A stretch of DNA of 64,000 nucleotides, taken from contig JAAFIH010000019.1 of the NCBI GenBank assembly GCA_013297755.1, forward strand, positions 25,789 to 89,788, given 5' to 3'. Every line of letters starts with the position of its first letter. Within the stretch, counting starts at the first letter, position 1. The notes under the pieces were generated by a model that was given only the letters and a program-made list of their open reading frames with translations, was not told the origin of the DNA and made no database searches. Position numbers and translations under genes: made by a program. This DNA comes from Cytophagales bacterium (lineage in GTDB: Bacteria; Bacteroidota; Bacteroidia; Cytophagales; UBA9547). Shown piece by piece: positions 56,891 through 64,000 of this stretch.

Positions 56891-59800
56891 TTATGCCGCT
56901 ATCTTACTTTTATTAAGTCTTAGTTTCAAACTTTCGCTCAAAAAGTACATACATGGAACCAAAATTAAAGTAATAAATGTAGCAAAACTTAACCCAAAAA
57001 TGATTGACCAAGATAGAGGTGCCCAAAAGGCTACATTGTCGCCACCAAGATATATTTTAGGATCTAAGTGCGTAAATAGGCTCACAAAATCTATATTAAA
57101 GCCAATGGCCATAGGTATAAGCCCCAAAATAGTAGAGGCTGCCGTGAGCAGTACAGGACTAAGCCTTGTTTTGCCAGCTTCTACTATGGCTTCTTGTAGG
57201 CCAAGCCCACGTCCACGAAGTTCGTCCATAAATTCTATTAATAAAATACCATTTTTGACAACAATACCAGCCAAGCCTACTATACCTATACCTGTCATTA
57301 CAATCACAAAATCCATTTTAAATGTACCTACCCCCAGAAAAACACCTATGATAGTAAACACAATTTCTGATAATATAATTAGGGGCTTAGAAATAGAATT
57401 AAATTGTAGTACCAAAACTCCAAAAATCAAACAAATGGCCACAATACCAGCTACACCCAAAAAATCTGAGGTTTCTTTTTGGTCTTCGAGCTCACCACCC
57501 ATTTTTATATCATAGCCTTCTTTGATTGGAAAAGATTTGAGGGCTTCGGCTATCACAGGCACTATATCATTTGGAGAATAGCCTGACAATACATTGGAAC
57601 CAATAGTAACGATTCTTTTTTGATTTTTGCGTTTTATGGCTGCGTAAGAATTGGCATATTTAATTTTAGCAAGCGATGACAATGGAATTTGGCGTATCAT
57701 GCCCCCCATACCCATATCTCTGAATGTGATTTTCATATTCAAAAGCTCATCAATCTGATTTCGTTGGCTTGGAGCATATCTTAACATGATTTTGTTTTCA
57801 TCATCGCCATCTCTAAATTTAGAAATCTCTTTTCCAAAGATAGATGTACGAATTTCCATACCTATCTGCCCTGTAGAAATACCTTCTCTGTTGGCTCTTT
57901 CTCGGTCTATTTCTATTACAATTTCTGGTTTTGAGTCTTCTAAATCAGATTTTAGCTCCTCTACACCAGGAATTTGTAGCGAATCTACATATCTTTTTAC
58001 AGATTTAGAAATCAAAACTAGGTCTTCTAGGTCTTCGCCAGTGATGTCAATAGCAATAGGTTTGCCCGTTGGTGGCCCTCCTTTTTCTTGGTCTACTACA
58101 ATTTCGGCACCTGGCACACCTTTGATAGCTTGGCGTATTTTGTCCAAATAAGTTACAGTACTAACCCCATGTCGTTCGCCAAATTCTTTAAACGAAACAC
58201 CTATTCTGGCCCTATGTGGTTTTGGACTTCGGTCGCCTTCACTTGGGTCGTTGGTACCAATGGTTACATTTGTAATTACAGATTCTACGATATCGTTGTC
58301 TTTTCCTAAAACCCCATATACACGTTTTTCTACCACTTTGGCCACAGAGTCTGTTACAGCTTGGTCGGTTCCATTGGGTAATTGAATATAAATATATACA
58401 AAATTAGGATCTGCACTTGGAAAAAATACTACTTTGGGTTTACGAATTTCTAGTAATTTAATCGAAAAGAAAAGTAAGAAAATAGTAGCAATAATCAATC
58501 CCCAAGTATGTTTACCTTTCAATGACCAACGAATTATTTTTTCGTAGCTAGACATCAATTTTGGTAATAAATTGTTTTGAAATTTATTTATCATTCCTGT
58601 CAATACAAATTTGTTGAAAACAATCAAAATGGCTATAAAAACAAGAAAATTACCCATTCCTACATTTTTTGAAGCATAAAAAATAAGAGCCAATGCCAAA
58701 ATAATAATATTGGTTATGATTAAACTTTTGTTTTTTTCTAAGAAAGTTGCATTTGATGGATATATTTTTGCTTTTTTCATAAATGAAACCGCAAAAACTG
58801 GATTGATAATAAATGCTACAAAAAGCGAAGCAGATAATGTAATAATTAAGGTTACAGGTAAGAAATACATAAACTTACCTACAATTCCAGGCCAAAACAT
58901 CAAAGGTACAAATGGTGCCAGTGTGGTAGCTGTACCTGCCAAAACAGGGATAATTACCTCGCCAGCTGCTTTTTTGGCTGCATCTCCAATGGGTAGATGC
59001 TCTGTATGATATATACGATGAGTGTTTTCTATAACCACAATAGCATCATCTACAACAATACCTAAAGCAAATAAAAATGCAAAAAGCACAATCATGTTTA
59101 ATGAAAAATCTATCATTGGCATACACATAAAAGCGATACACATAGATAATGGCACAGAAAGCCCCACAAAAAGTGCATTGGTAACACCCATAAAAAACAT
59201 TAGCACAATAGTAACCAGTATAAAACCTATAATGATACTATTGATAAGATCGTTGAGGGTTGTGCGTGTTTTGGCCGAAAAATCTCCAGTAATAACTACT
59301 TCTAGGTCTTTAGGAAACTTATTTTCTTGCAACTCTTTCATTATAGCACGTACATTGTCAGCGGTTTCTATCAAATTTTCGCCTGATCTTTTCACTATTG
59401 CTAGTGATATTACAGGATTGTTGTTCATCCTGGCATAGCTTTCTTGTTCGCTGAAAGTATAATTTACTTTGGCTATATCTTTGAGATAAGTGGGCGTGCC
59501 AAAAGCCGATTTTACAATAATATTTCCAACTTGTTCTGCAACTTTTTGTGGATCTTTAAATTCGCCAGATATACGAACCGAGCGTTTCATCTCTTCCATT
59601 TTGATATTTCCAGCACTCATTGTCATGTTTTCTGATGCTATGGCTCGCTCAATATCGCCAAAAGTAATAGTAGCAGCCTGCATTTTGTACATATCTACAT
59701 CTATCTGTAATTCTTTGTCTCTATCCCCTATCCTATCTACACGAGTTACTTGTTTTAAACTTTCTATTTTATCTTTTGCAATTTCAGAAAAACCTTTTAA

Positions 59801-60271
59801 CTTATCGTCAGGATAATTACCTGAAATGTTTACTTGCATCACAGGAATATCCGAAAAATTGACCTCTACCACAGATGGATCTTGTGGCAAATCTTTGGGC
59901 AAATCCATTTTGGCCTTATCGACAGCATCTTTTATACGCTGTTTGGCTATTTCTACTTTAACATTAGGATTAAATTCCACAATTACATTAGAGAAATCCT
60001 GAACAGAATTGCTTGTCATTTTTTTCACACCTGACACAGCTTTTATTTGTTTTTCGATTTTTCGAGTTACCAAATTTTCAATATCAGCGGGCGAAGTTCC
60101 AGGATAAATCGTAGACACATATATAGTAGGTATCACAATATCAGGAAATTGCTCTTTTGGCAAATTATTGTATGTCATTAATCCAAATCCTGTAATAAAA
60201 ATGGTAAGGATATAAATTGCGGTTTTGTTATTGACCGACCAAGAGGTCATTCCAAATTCTTTGAAATTCAT
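56891..60271 (-). CDS. RND efflux permease
   Basis: 1126 aa, inner-membrane trimeric proton-driven efflux pump. TM1 follows TSWSVNNKTAIYIL, and the porter entry motif FPDIVIPTIYVSTIYPG is typical. TM4 carries LGIVVDDAIVVIENTH with the proton-relay Asp pair. An extra hydrophobic region lies in the middle (about 515-560). No membrane-fusion (HlyD) or outer-membrane (TolC) gene adjoins it, so it must pair with proteins encoded elsewhere. Substrate unknown. It is divergent from the bacilliredoxin gene. Confidence 0.9.
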   Translation of the reverse strand: MNFKEFGMTSWSVNNKTAIYILTIFITGFGLMTYNNLPKEQFPDIVIPTIYVSTIYPGTSPADIENLVTRKIEKQIKAVSGVKKMTSNSVQDFSNVIVEFNPNVKVEIAKQRIKDAVDKAKMDLPKDLPQDPSVVEVNFSDIPVMQVNISGNYPDDKLKGFSEIAKDKIESLKQVTRVDRIGDRDKELQIDVDMYKMQAATITFGDIERAIASENMTMSAGNIKMEEMKRSVRISGEFKDPQKVAEQVGNIIVKSAFGTPTYLKDIAKVNYTFSEQESYARMNNNPVISLAIVKRSGENLIETADNVRAIMKELQENKFPKDLEVVITGDFSAKTRTTLNDLINSIIIGFILVTIVLMFFMGVTNALFVGLSVPLSMCIAFMCMPMIDFSLNMIVLFAFLFALGIVVDDAIVVIENTHRIYHTEHLPIGDAAKKAAGEVIIPVLAGTATTLAPFVPLMFWPGIVGKFMYFLPVTLIITLSASLFVAFIINPVFAVSFMKKAKIYPSNATFLEKNKSLIITNIIILALALIFYASKNVGMGNFLVFIAILIVFNKFVLTGMINKFQNNLLPKLMSSYEKIIRWSLKGKHTWGLIIATIFLLFFSIKLLEIRKPKVVFFPSADPNFVYIYIQLPNGTDQAVTDSVAKVVEKRVYGVLGKDNDIVESVITNVTIGTNDPSEGDRSPKPHRARIGVSFKEFGERHGVSTVTYLDKIRQAIKGVPGAEIVVDQEKGGPPTGKPIAIDITGEDLEDLVLISKSVKRYVDSLQIPGVEELKSDLEDSKPEIVIEIDRERANREGISTGQIGMEIRTSIFGKEISKFRDGDDENKIMLRYAPSQRNQIDELLNMKITFRDMGMGGMIRQIPLSSLAKIKYANSYAAIKRKNQKRIVTIGSNVLSGYSPNDIVPVIAEALKSFPIKEGYDIKMGGELEDQKETSDFLGVAGIVAICLIFGVLVLQFNSISKPLIILSEIVFTIIGVFLGVGTFKMDFVIVMTGIGIVGLAGIVVKNGILLIEFMDELRGRGLGLQEAIVEAGKTRLSPVLLTAASTILGLIPMAIGFNIDFVSLFTHLDPKIYLGGDNVAFWAPLSWSIIFGLSFATFITLILVPCMYFLSESLKLRLNKSKIAA

Positions 60272-60588
60272 ATATATTTTGATTAAAATAATTTTTACAA
60301 AACTATGGAAACTTTTATTATTCCAAAAGTTTTTTGAGTTTATTTTTTTATTTTTAATTAATTATATCCACATAATTATACACATAATGGAATTATTAAA
60401 AATTGGCATTAAGAACAAAAGTTTTTGATTAAGATAACTCAAAATCAAAACTTTTAATAAAAAAATTGCAAAATCAAAACCTTAGCTTGTACTTTGTGTA
60501 AAATTTTAATTTGAACTTTAAATCTATTTTTGAAGTTACAAACTAAAATCAAATTGTAAAACGTATAATTTTAAAACTCATAGTATAT
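60272..60588. promoter_or_regulatory. 317-bp divergent intergenic region
   Basis: Holds the promoters of the RND gene and the bacilliredoxin gene. An inverted repeat AAAAGTTTTTGATT / AATCAAAACTTTT (60417-60430, 60443-60455) with a 12-bp loop and one bulge sits in it and could be an operator. A TATTTTTG box (about 60524-60531) may serve the plus-strand gene. Neither is proven. Confidence 0.4.
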
Positions 60589-61005
60589 ATGTATCCAGAA
60601 GAATTAGTATTGCCAATGAAGCGTGAATTGACTTCTATTGGATTTAAAGAAGCCAAAACGGCCTCTGAAGTAGAGTCTGCGTTGCAAAGCAAAGGTACTA
60701 CGTTGGTTGTTGTCAATTCTGTATGTGGCTGTGCAGCACGTAATGCACGCCCAGCAGCACAGATGGCCACCAAAGCTGCCATAAAACCAGACAATTTCTT
60801 AACTGTATTTGCTGGTGTTGATAAAGATGCAGTGGCCAAAGTAAGAGAATTTATGTTACCCTACCCACCTTCATCGCCATCGATGGCTCTCTTTAAAGAT
60901 GGTGAACTGGTACATGTTGTAGAAAGACACCACATCGAAGGTCGCTCAGCAGAAATGATTGCCGAAAATTTGAGCATTGCTTTTGAAGAGTATTGCATTA
61001 AATAA
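60589..61005 (+). CDS. bacilliredoxin (BrxA/BrxB family)
   Basis: 138 aa with thioredoxin-like fold and the C46-G-C48 active site in VNSVCGCAA. It starts MYPEELVLPMK, identical in style to the YphP/YqiW family. It removes bacillithiol (or a similar low-molecular-weight thiol) from oxidised proteins. Complete length for the family. A hairpin terminator follows. Confidence 0.93.
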   Translation: MYPEELVLPMKRELTSIGFKEAKTASEVESALQSKGTTLVVVNSVCGCAARNARPAAQMATKAAIKPDNFLTVFAGVDKDAVAKVREFMLPYPPSSPSMALFKDGELVHVVERHHIEGRSAEMIAENLSIAFEEYCIK

Positions 61006-61062
61006 AATTTTTTCAGGGCATACGCATATAAGTTTTTTTTAAACTAAATACCTGTTTTGATT

Positions 61063-61123
61063 AAGCCCTATCCAACCCCAAGTTCTGTTACTATGTTTCA
61101 GAATACAAAAGGGTTGGGCTTTT
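61063..61123 (+). terminator. terminator-like hairpin behind the bacilliredoxin gene
   Basis: AAGCCC (61063-61068) and AACCC (61074-61078) pair with GGGTT and GGGCTT (61111-61120), with a 5-nt bulge and a loop of about 32 nt, and a short T run follows. The unusual length suggests a terminator with a folded loop. Confidence 0.5.
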
Positions 61124-61124
61124 G

Positions 61125-61175
61125 ATAATAAAATATTACTTTAGAAATATTATTTTTAAAGTAATATTTTATTAT
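61125..61175. repeat. perfect 19-bp inverted repeat
   Basis: ATAATAAAATATTACTTTA (61125-61143) and its exact reverse complement (61157-61175) with a 13-bp loop follow the terminator hairpin immediately. Too long to be chance, even in AT-rich DNA. It could be a second transcription barrier or an element remnant. Confidence 0.65.
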
Positions 61176-61520
61176 TTTAAACAAAAAATTTTAAAATACG
61201 TTTGCCCTAATCTTTTTTTATTCAAAAGATTATTTTTCTATTTTTTCATTCATATCATTCATTCGATTTTGAAATTAATTTATAGAAAAATACAAAATTT
61301 TGATTTTTTAATAAAACAATTCATTGTTGAAGGTAGGACTTAAATTTTGAAATTTTTAAAAAAAATAATGCTCCCTATTGTTAATTGTAAAATCTTTTAA
61401 ACAAGATTTGCAAATGTGGTACTAAGGTATTTAATTTGTGGATTGACAAAATTTATTAAAAAAAATATTTTTTGAAACAAAGAAATACAAATTGGTATTT
61501 ATTTAAAAAAACAATATAAC
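61176..61520. other. AT-rich leader region of sdhA
   Basis: No convincing gene; a 73-codon open frame at 61122-61343 is low-complexity Lys/Ile/Phe sequence. The last 100 bp presumably hold the sdhA promoter; no textbook TAnnTTTG pair was found. I see nothing else in it. Confidence 0.45.
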
Positions 61521-63500
61521 ATGAGTACATTAAATTCTAAAATACCTGCTGGGCAATTGGCCGACAAATGGAAAAATCATAAGTTTAGTATCAAACTTGT
61601 AAATCCTGCAAATAAACGTAAATATGATGTAATTATAGTAGGTACTGGTTTGGCTGGAGCTTCTGCAGCAGCATCACTTGCCGAATTAGGATATAATGTA
61701 ACCACTTTTTGTTTTCAAGATTCACCACGTAGGGCTCACTCTATTGCAGCACAAGGTGGTATTAATGCAGCCAAAAACTACAAAAACGATGGAGATTCTG
61801 TTCATCGCCTTTTTTATGACACACTCAAAGGTGGCGATTACAGAGCACGTGAGGCCAATGTACACAGACTTGCAGAAGTTTCTGTTAATATTATAGATCA
61901 ATGTGTGGCTCAAGGTGTGCCGTTTGCTAGAGAATATGGCGGGTTGTTAGACAATCGTTCGTTTGGTGGAGCTCAGGTTTCACGTACGTTTTATGCCAAA
62001 GGACAAACTGGACAACAGTTGCTATTAGGTGCTTACTCAGCCATGAATAAAAACATCAATTCTGGTGCAATAAAATCATATACAAGACATGAAATATTGG
62101 ATATTGTAGTTATTGACGGCCAAGCCAAAGGAGTTATTGCTCGTGATATGGTTACTGGCGAGGTTACAAGACACTCGGCACATGCAGTAGTACTATGCAC
62201 AGGGGGATATGGAAATGTGTTTTATTTGACTACTTATGCTCGTGGCTCAAGTGGAACTGCCATTTGGAGAGCTCACAAAAAAGGAGCCATGATGGCAAAC
62301 CCTTGCTATACTCAAATTCATCCAACGTGTATTCCAGTAACAGGTGATCATCAATCAAAATTGACTTTGATGTCAGAATCTTTGAGAAACGATGGTCGTA
62401 TTTGGGCACCTCTCAAACAAGGTGATACCAGAAAAGCAAACGATATACCAGAAGCAGAAAGAGATTATTACCTTGAAAGACGTTATCCTGCATTTGGTAA
62501 CTTAGTGCCAAGAGACATTGCATCACGTGCAGCCAAAGAAAGATGTGATGCTGGCTTTGGTGTAGGCACATCTAAATTGGCAGTTTATTTGGATTATGCC
62601 TCTGCTGTTGAGCGATATGGCAGACAAGAAGCCAATAAAAAAGGAATATCAAACCCAGATCAAAATACGGTAGAAACCCTTGGCAGAGATGTGGTAAAAG
62701 CCAAATATGGCAATTTGTTTGACATGTATACCCAAATTACAGGCGAAAATCCATACAAAGAACCCATGCGAATTTACCCAGCTGTGCACTATACAATGGG
62801 TGGTCTTTGGGTAGATTATAATTTAATGACATCTATTCCAGGCCTTTATGCTTGTGGAGAAGCCAACTTTTCGGACCATGGAGCAAATAGATTAGGAGCT
62901 TCAGCACTCATGCAGGGTTTGGCCGATGGTTATTTTGTTTTACCTTATACTATTGGCGATTACTTGGCTGGTGCAGAACGCAAACCAATTCCAAACGATA
63001 CCAAAGAGTTTATGGATGCTGAAAGAGCTGTAAAAGAAGATTTGAACAAATTGGTAAGTATCAAAGGAAAAACTACTGTACACGAAATACAAAGAGAACT
63101 TGGCCTTACGATGTGGAATCATTGTGGCATGAGTCGTACAGAAGCTGGATTAAAAGCTGGTATTGCCAAAGTGCAAGATTTGAAAAAAGAATTTTGGAGT
63201 AATGTGAACATTCCTGGTAGTGGCCACGAATTGAACCAAACCCTCGAAAAAGCAGGTCGTGTAGCCGATCACTTAGAACTTGGAGAATTGATGATGGTAG
63301 ATGCACTCAACAGAAACGAATCTTGTGGTGGCCATTTCCGAGAAGAGTATCAAACAGAAGATGGCGAAGCACTGAGAGATGACGCCAATTATATGTATGC
63401 AGCCGCTTGGGAATGGACTGGCGAAAGTGGCAAACAAAAATTAAATAAAGAAGATTTGAACTACGAATTTGTAAAACCAAGTCAAAGAAGTTACAAATAG
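61521..63500 (+). CDS. sdhA: succinate dehydrogenase/fumarate reductase flavoprotein
   Basis: 659 aa, Bacillus-type SdhA. Rossmann FAD site G41-T-G-L-A-G46. The histidine that covalently binds FAD is H73 in [11 protein letters not shown]. Active-site segments are QIHPTCIP and TMGGLWVDY, with R/H-containing [13 protein letters not shown]. It oxidises succinate in complex II. The cytochrome b (sdhC) normally just upstream and the iron-sulfur subunit (sdhB) normally downstream are both absent from the window; a terminator follows. Partner subunits must lie elsewhere. Confidence 0.95.
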   Translation: MSTLNSKIPAGQLADKWKNHKFSIKLVNPANKRKYDVIIVGTGLAGASAAASLAELGYNVTTFCFQDSPRRAHSIAAQGGINAAKNYKNDGDSVHRLFYDTLKGGDYRAREANVHRLAEVSVNIIDQCVAQGVPFAREYGGLLDNRSFGGAQVSRTFYAKGQTGQQLLLGAYSAMNKNINSGAIKSYTRHEILDIVVIDGQAKGVIARDMVTGEVTRHSAHAVVLCTGGYGNVFYLTTYARGSSGTAIWRAHKKGAMMANPCYTQIHPTCIPVTGDHQSKLTLMSESLRNDGRIWAPLKQGDTRKANDIPEAERDYYLERRYPAFGNLVPRDIASRAAKERCDAGFGVGTSKLAVYLDYASAVERYGRQEANKKGISNPDQNTVETLGRDVVKAKYGNLFDMYTQITGENPYKEPMRIYPAVHYTMGGLWVDYNLMTSIPGLYACGEANFSDHGANRLGASALMQGLADGYFVLPYTIGDYLAGAERKPIPNDTKEFMDAERAVKEDLNKLVSIKGKTTVHEIQRELGLTMWNHCGMSRTEAGLKAGIAKVQDLKKEFWSNVNIPGSGHELNQTLEKAGRVADHLELGELMMVDALNRNESCGGHFREEYQTEDGEALRDDANYMYAAAWEWTGESGKQKLNKEDLNYEFVKPSQRSYK

Positions 63501-63520
63501 TTTTAGATTTATTAATAACA

Positions 63521-63558
63521 TAAAAAAAGCCTCAAAAAAAATATTGAGGCTTTTTTTT
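63521..63558 (+). terminator. intrinsic terminator of sdhA
   Basis: GCCTCAA (63529-63535) pairs with TTGAGGC (63544-63550), followed by eight T residues; the upstream A run makes it bidirectional. Located 20 bp past the sdhA stop. Confidence 0.88.
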
Positions 63559-63621
63559 GTGTTTGCTAAATATATACTTTCTTATAGTTAGATAAACTTA
63601 TAAGTATCAATATTTTACGAA

Positions 63622-63701
63622 ATTTTTAGGTAGTAAATTTTTAGGTAGTAAATTTTTAGTTAATAAATTTTTAGTTAATAAATTTTTAGTTAATAAAACC
63701 T
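63622..63701. repeat. 15-bp tandem repeats
   Basis: About five copies of a 15-bp unit built on TAAATTTTTAGTTAA, with GGTAG variants in the first copies. Non-coding. Confidence 0.85.
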
Positions 63702-63780
63702 GAAAATAAAAAAAATACAAGGATTTTTAAGAATAAAATTTTAAAAATTATTGTTGATGAAAATAAGATTTTTATATAAA

Positions 63781-63848
63781 AGTTATAAACAGTTATAAGT
63801 TATAAACAGTTATAAGTTATAAACAGTTATAAGTTATAAGTTATAAGT
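63781..63848. repeat. 17-bp tandem repeats
   Basis: About four copies of AGTTATAAACAGTTATA-type units, degenerating to shorter AGTTATA repeats at the end. Non-coding. Confidence 0.85.
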
Positions 63849-64000
63849 AACACATTACACATTACGCATTACACATTACACATTACACATTACACATTAC
63901 ACATTACACATTACACATTACACATTACACATTACACATTACACATTACACATTACACATTACACATTACACATTACACATTACACATTACACATTACAC
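63849..64000. repeat. 9-bp tandem repeat ACATTACAC
   Basis: About 17 copies of a 9-bp unit running to the window edge; one copy near the start has CGCATT. It is uninterrupted, AT-poor compared with the surroundings, and open-ended, so its real length is unknown. Not a CRISPR (unit far too short, no spacers). Confidence 0.95.

Noticed and set aside
61122..61343. 73-codon open frame on the plus strand
   Set aside because: Low-complexity Phe/Ile/Lys composition, contains the 19-bp inverted repeat, and has no recognisable domain.
63849..64000. CRISPR array
   Set aside because: The repeat unit is 9 bp with no spacers, and no cas gene is present.

Overview
The window looks like chromosomal DNA of an AT-rich member of the Bacteroidota. 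The signs are a 2213-residue surface protein ending in a type IX secretion (T9SS) sorting domain, a GH3/beta-lactamase fusion lipid-envelope enzyme, a SiaA/SiaB/SiaC phospho-relay, FloA, a BrxA/B-type bacilliredoxin, carotenoid end-group genes, and promoter-like TAnnTTTG boxes with no obvious Shine-Dalgarno sequences. I cannot name the genus. No rRNA, tRNA, transposase or CRISPR array was seen.

Layout. 71-5687 holds envelope genes: a GT2 fusion, GH3/beta-lactamase and a KdsC-like HAD phosphatase. 5854-9531 is a small accessory island directly behind polA (polA is on the minus strand, 12129 to 9283). Reading along the minus strand, the order is polA, DUF6934-like gene plus 53-aa gene, polA tail, membrane metallopeptidase, polA tail, frameshifted DUF6934-like copy plus two tiny genes, polA tail, BrnT-like toxin plus 49-aa partner, and a pair of inverted palindromic repeats. 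Every tail is anchored at the polA stop codon and is 249, 79 or 126 bp long. 13061-16785 is a restriction-modification-like pair (N6-adenine methylase and PD-(D/E)XK protein). 16830-19123 carries three copies of a retropepsin-like gene, one of them broken, split by a GT-C-like membrane protein. A TerD gene follows.

20465-37457 is one long plus-strand gene array: an NTT/MFS-HEAT-cNMP membrane protein, a triple TIR-like protein, an nSTAND-WD40 NTPase, an outer-membrane barrel, a lipoprotein and the giant T9SS adhesin. The first five are separated by 1-31 bp, so intracellular signalling and cell-surface components appear to be made together. A PAS histidine kinase/LuxR regulator pair follows (37544-39903). 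On the minus strand (46953 to 41117) lies a SiaABC-like module in which SiaB and SiaC are fused. Next come miaB, a lone hisC, a PduO adenosyltransferase, floA, a four-gene carotenoid-glycoside-like operon ending in wecB, a Fic protein, a siderophore-interacting flavoprotein flanked by palindromic remnants, an orphan RND permease, a bacilliredoxin, and an sdhA without sdhC or sdhB beside it. The window ends in tandem 15-bp, 17-bp and 9-bp repeats.

The two most unusual structures are the polA-anchored stacked cassette island, which looks like successive replacement of toxin/immunity-like modules behind one housekeeping gene, and the NTT-TIR-STAND-surface protein operon, which resembles an undescribed conflict or cell-recognition system. 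Functions in both are inferred from domains and context only.
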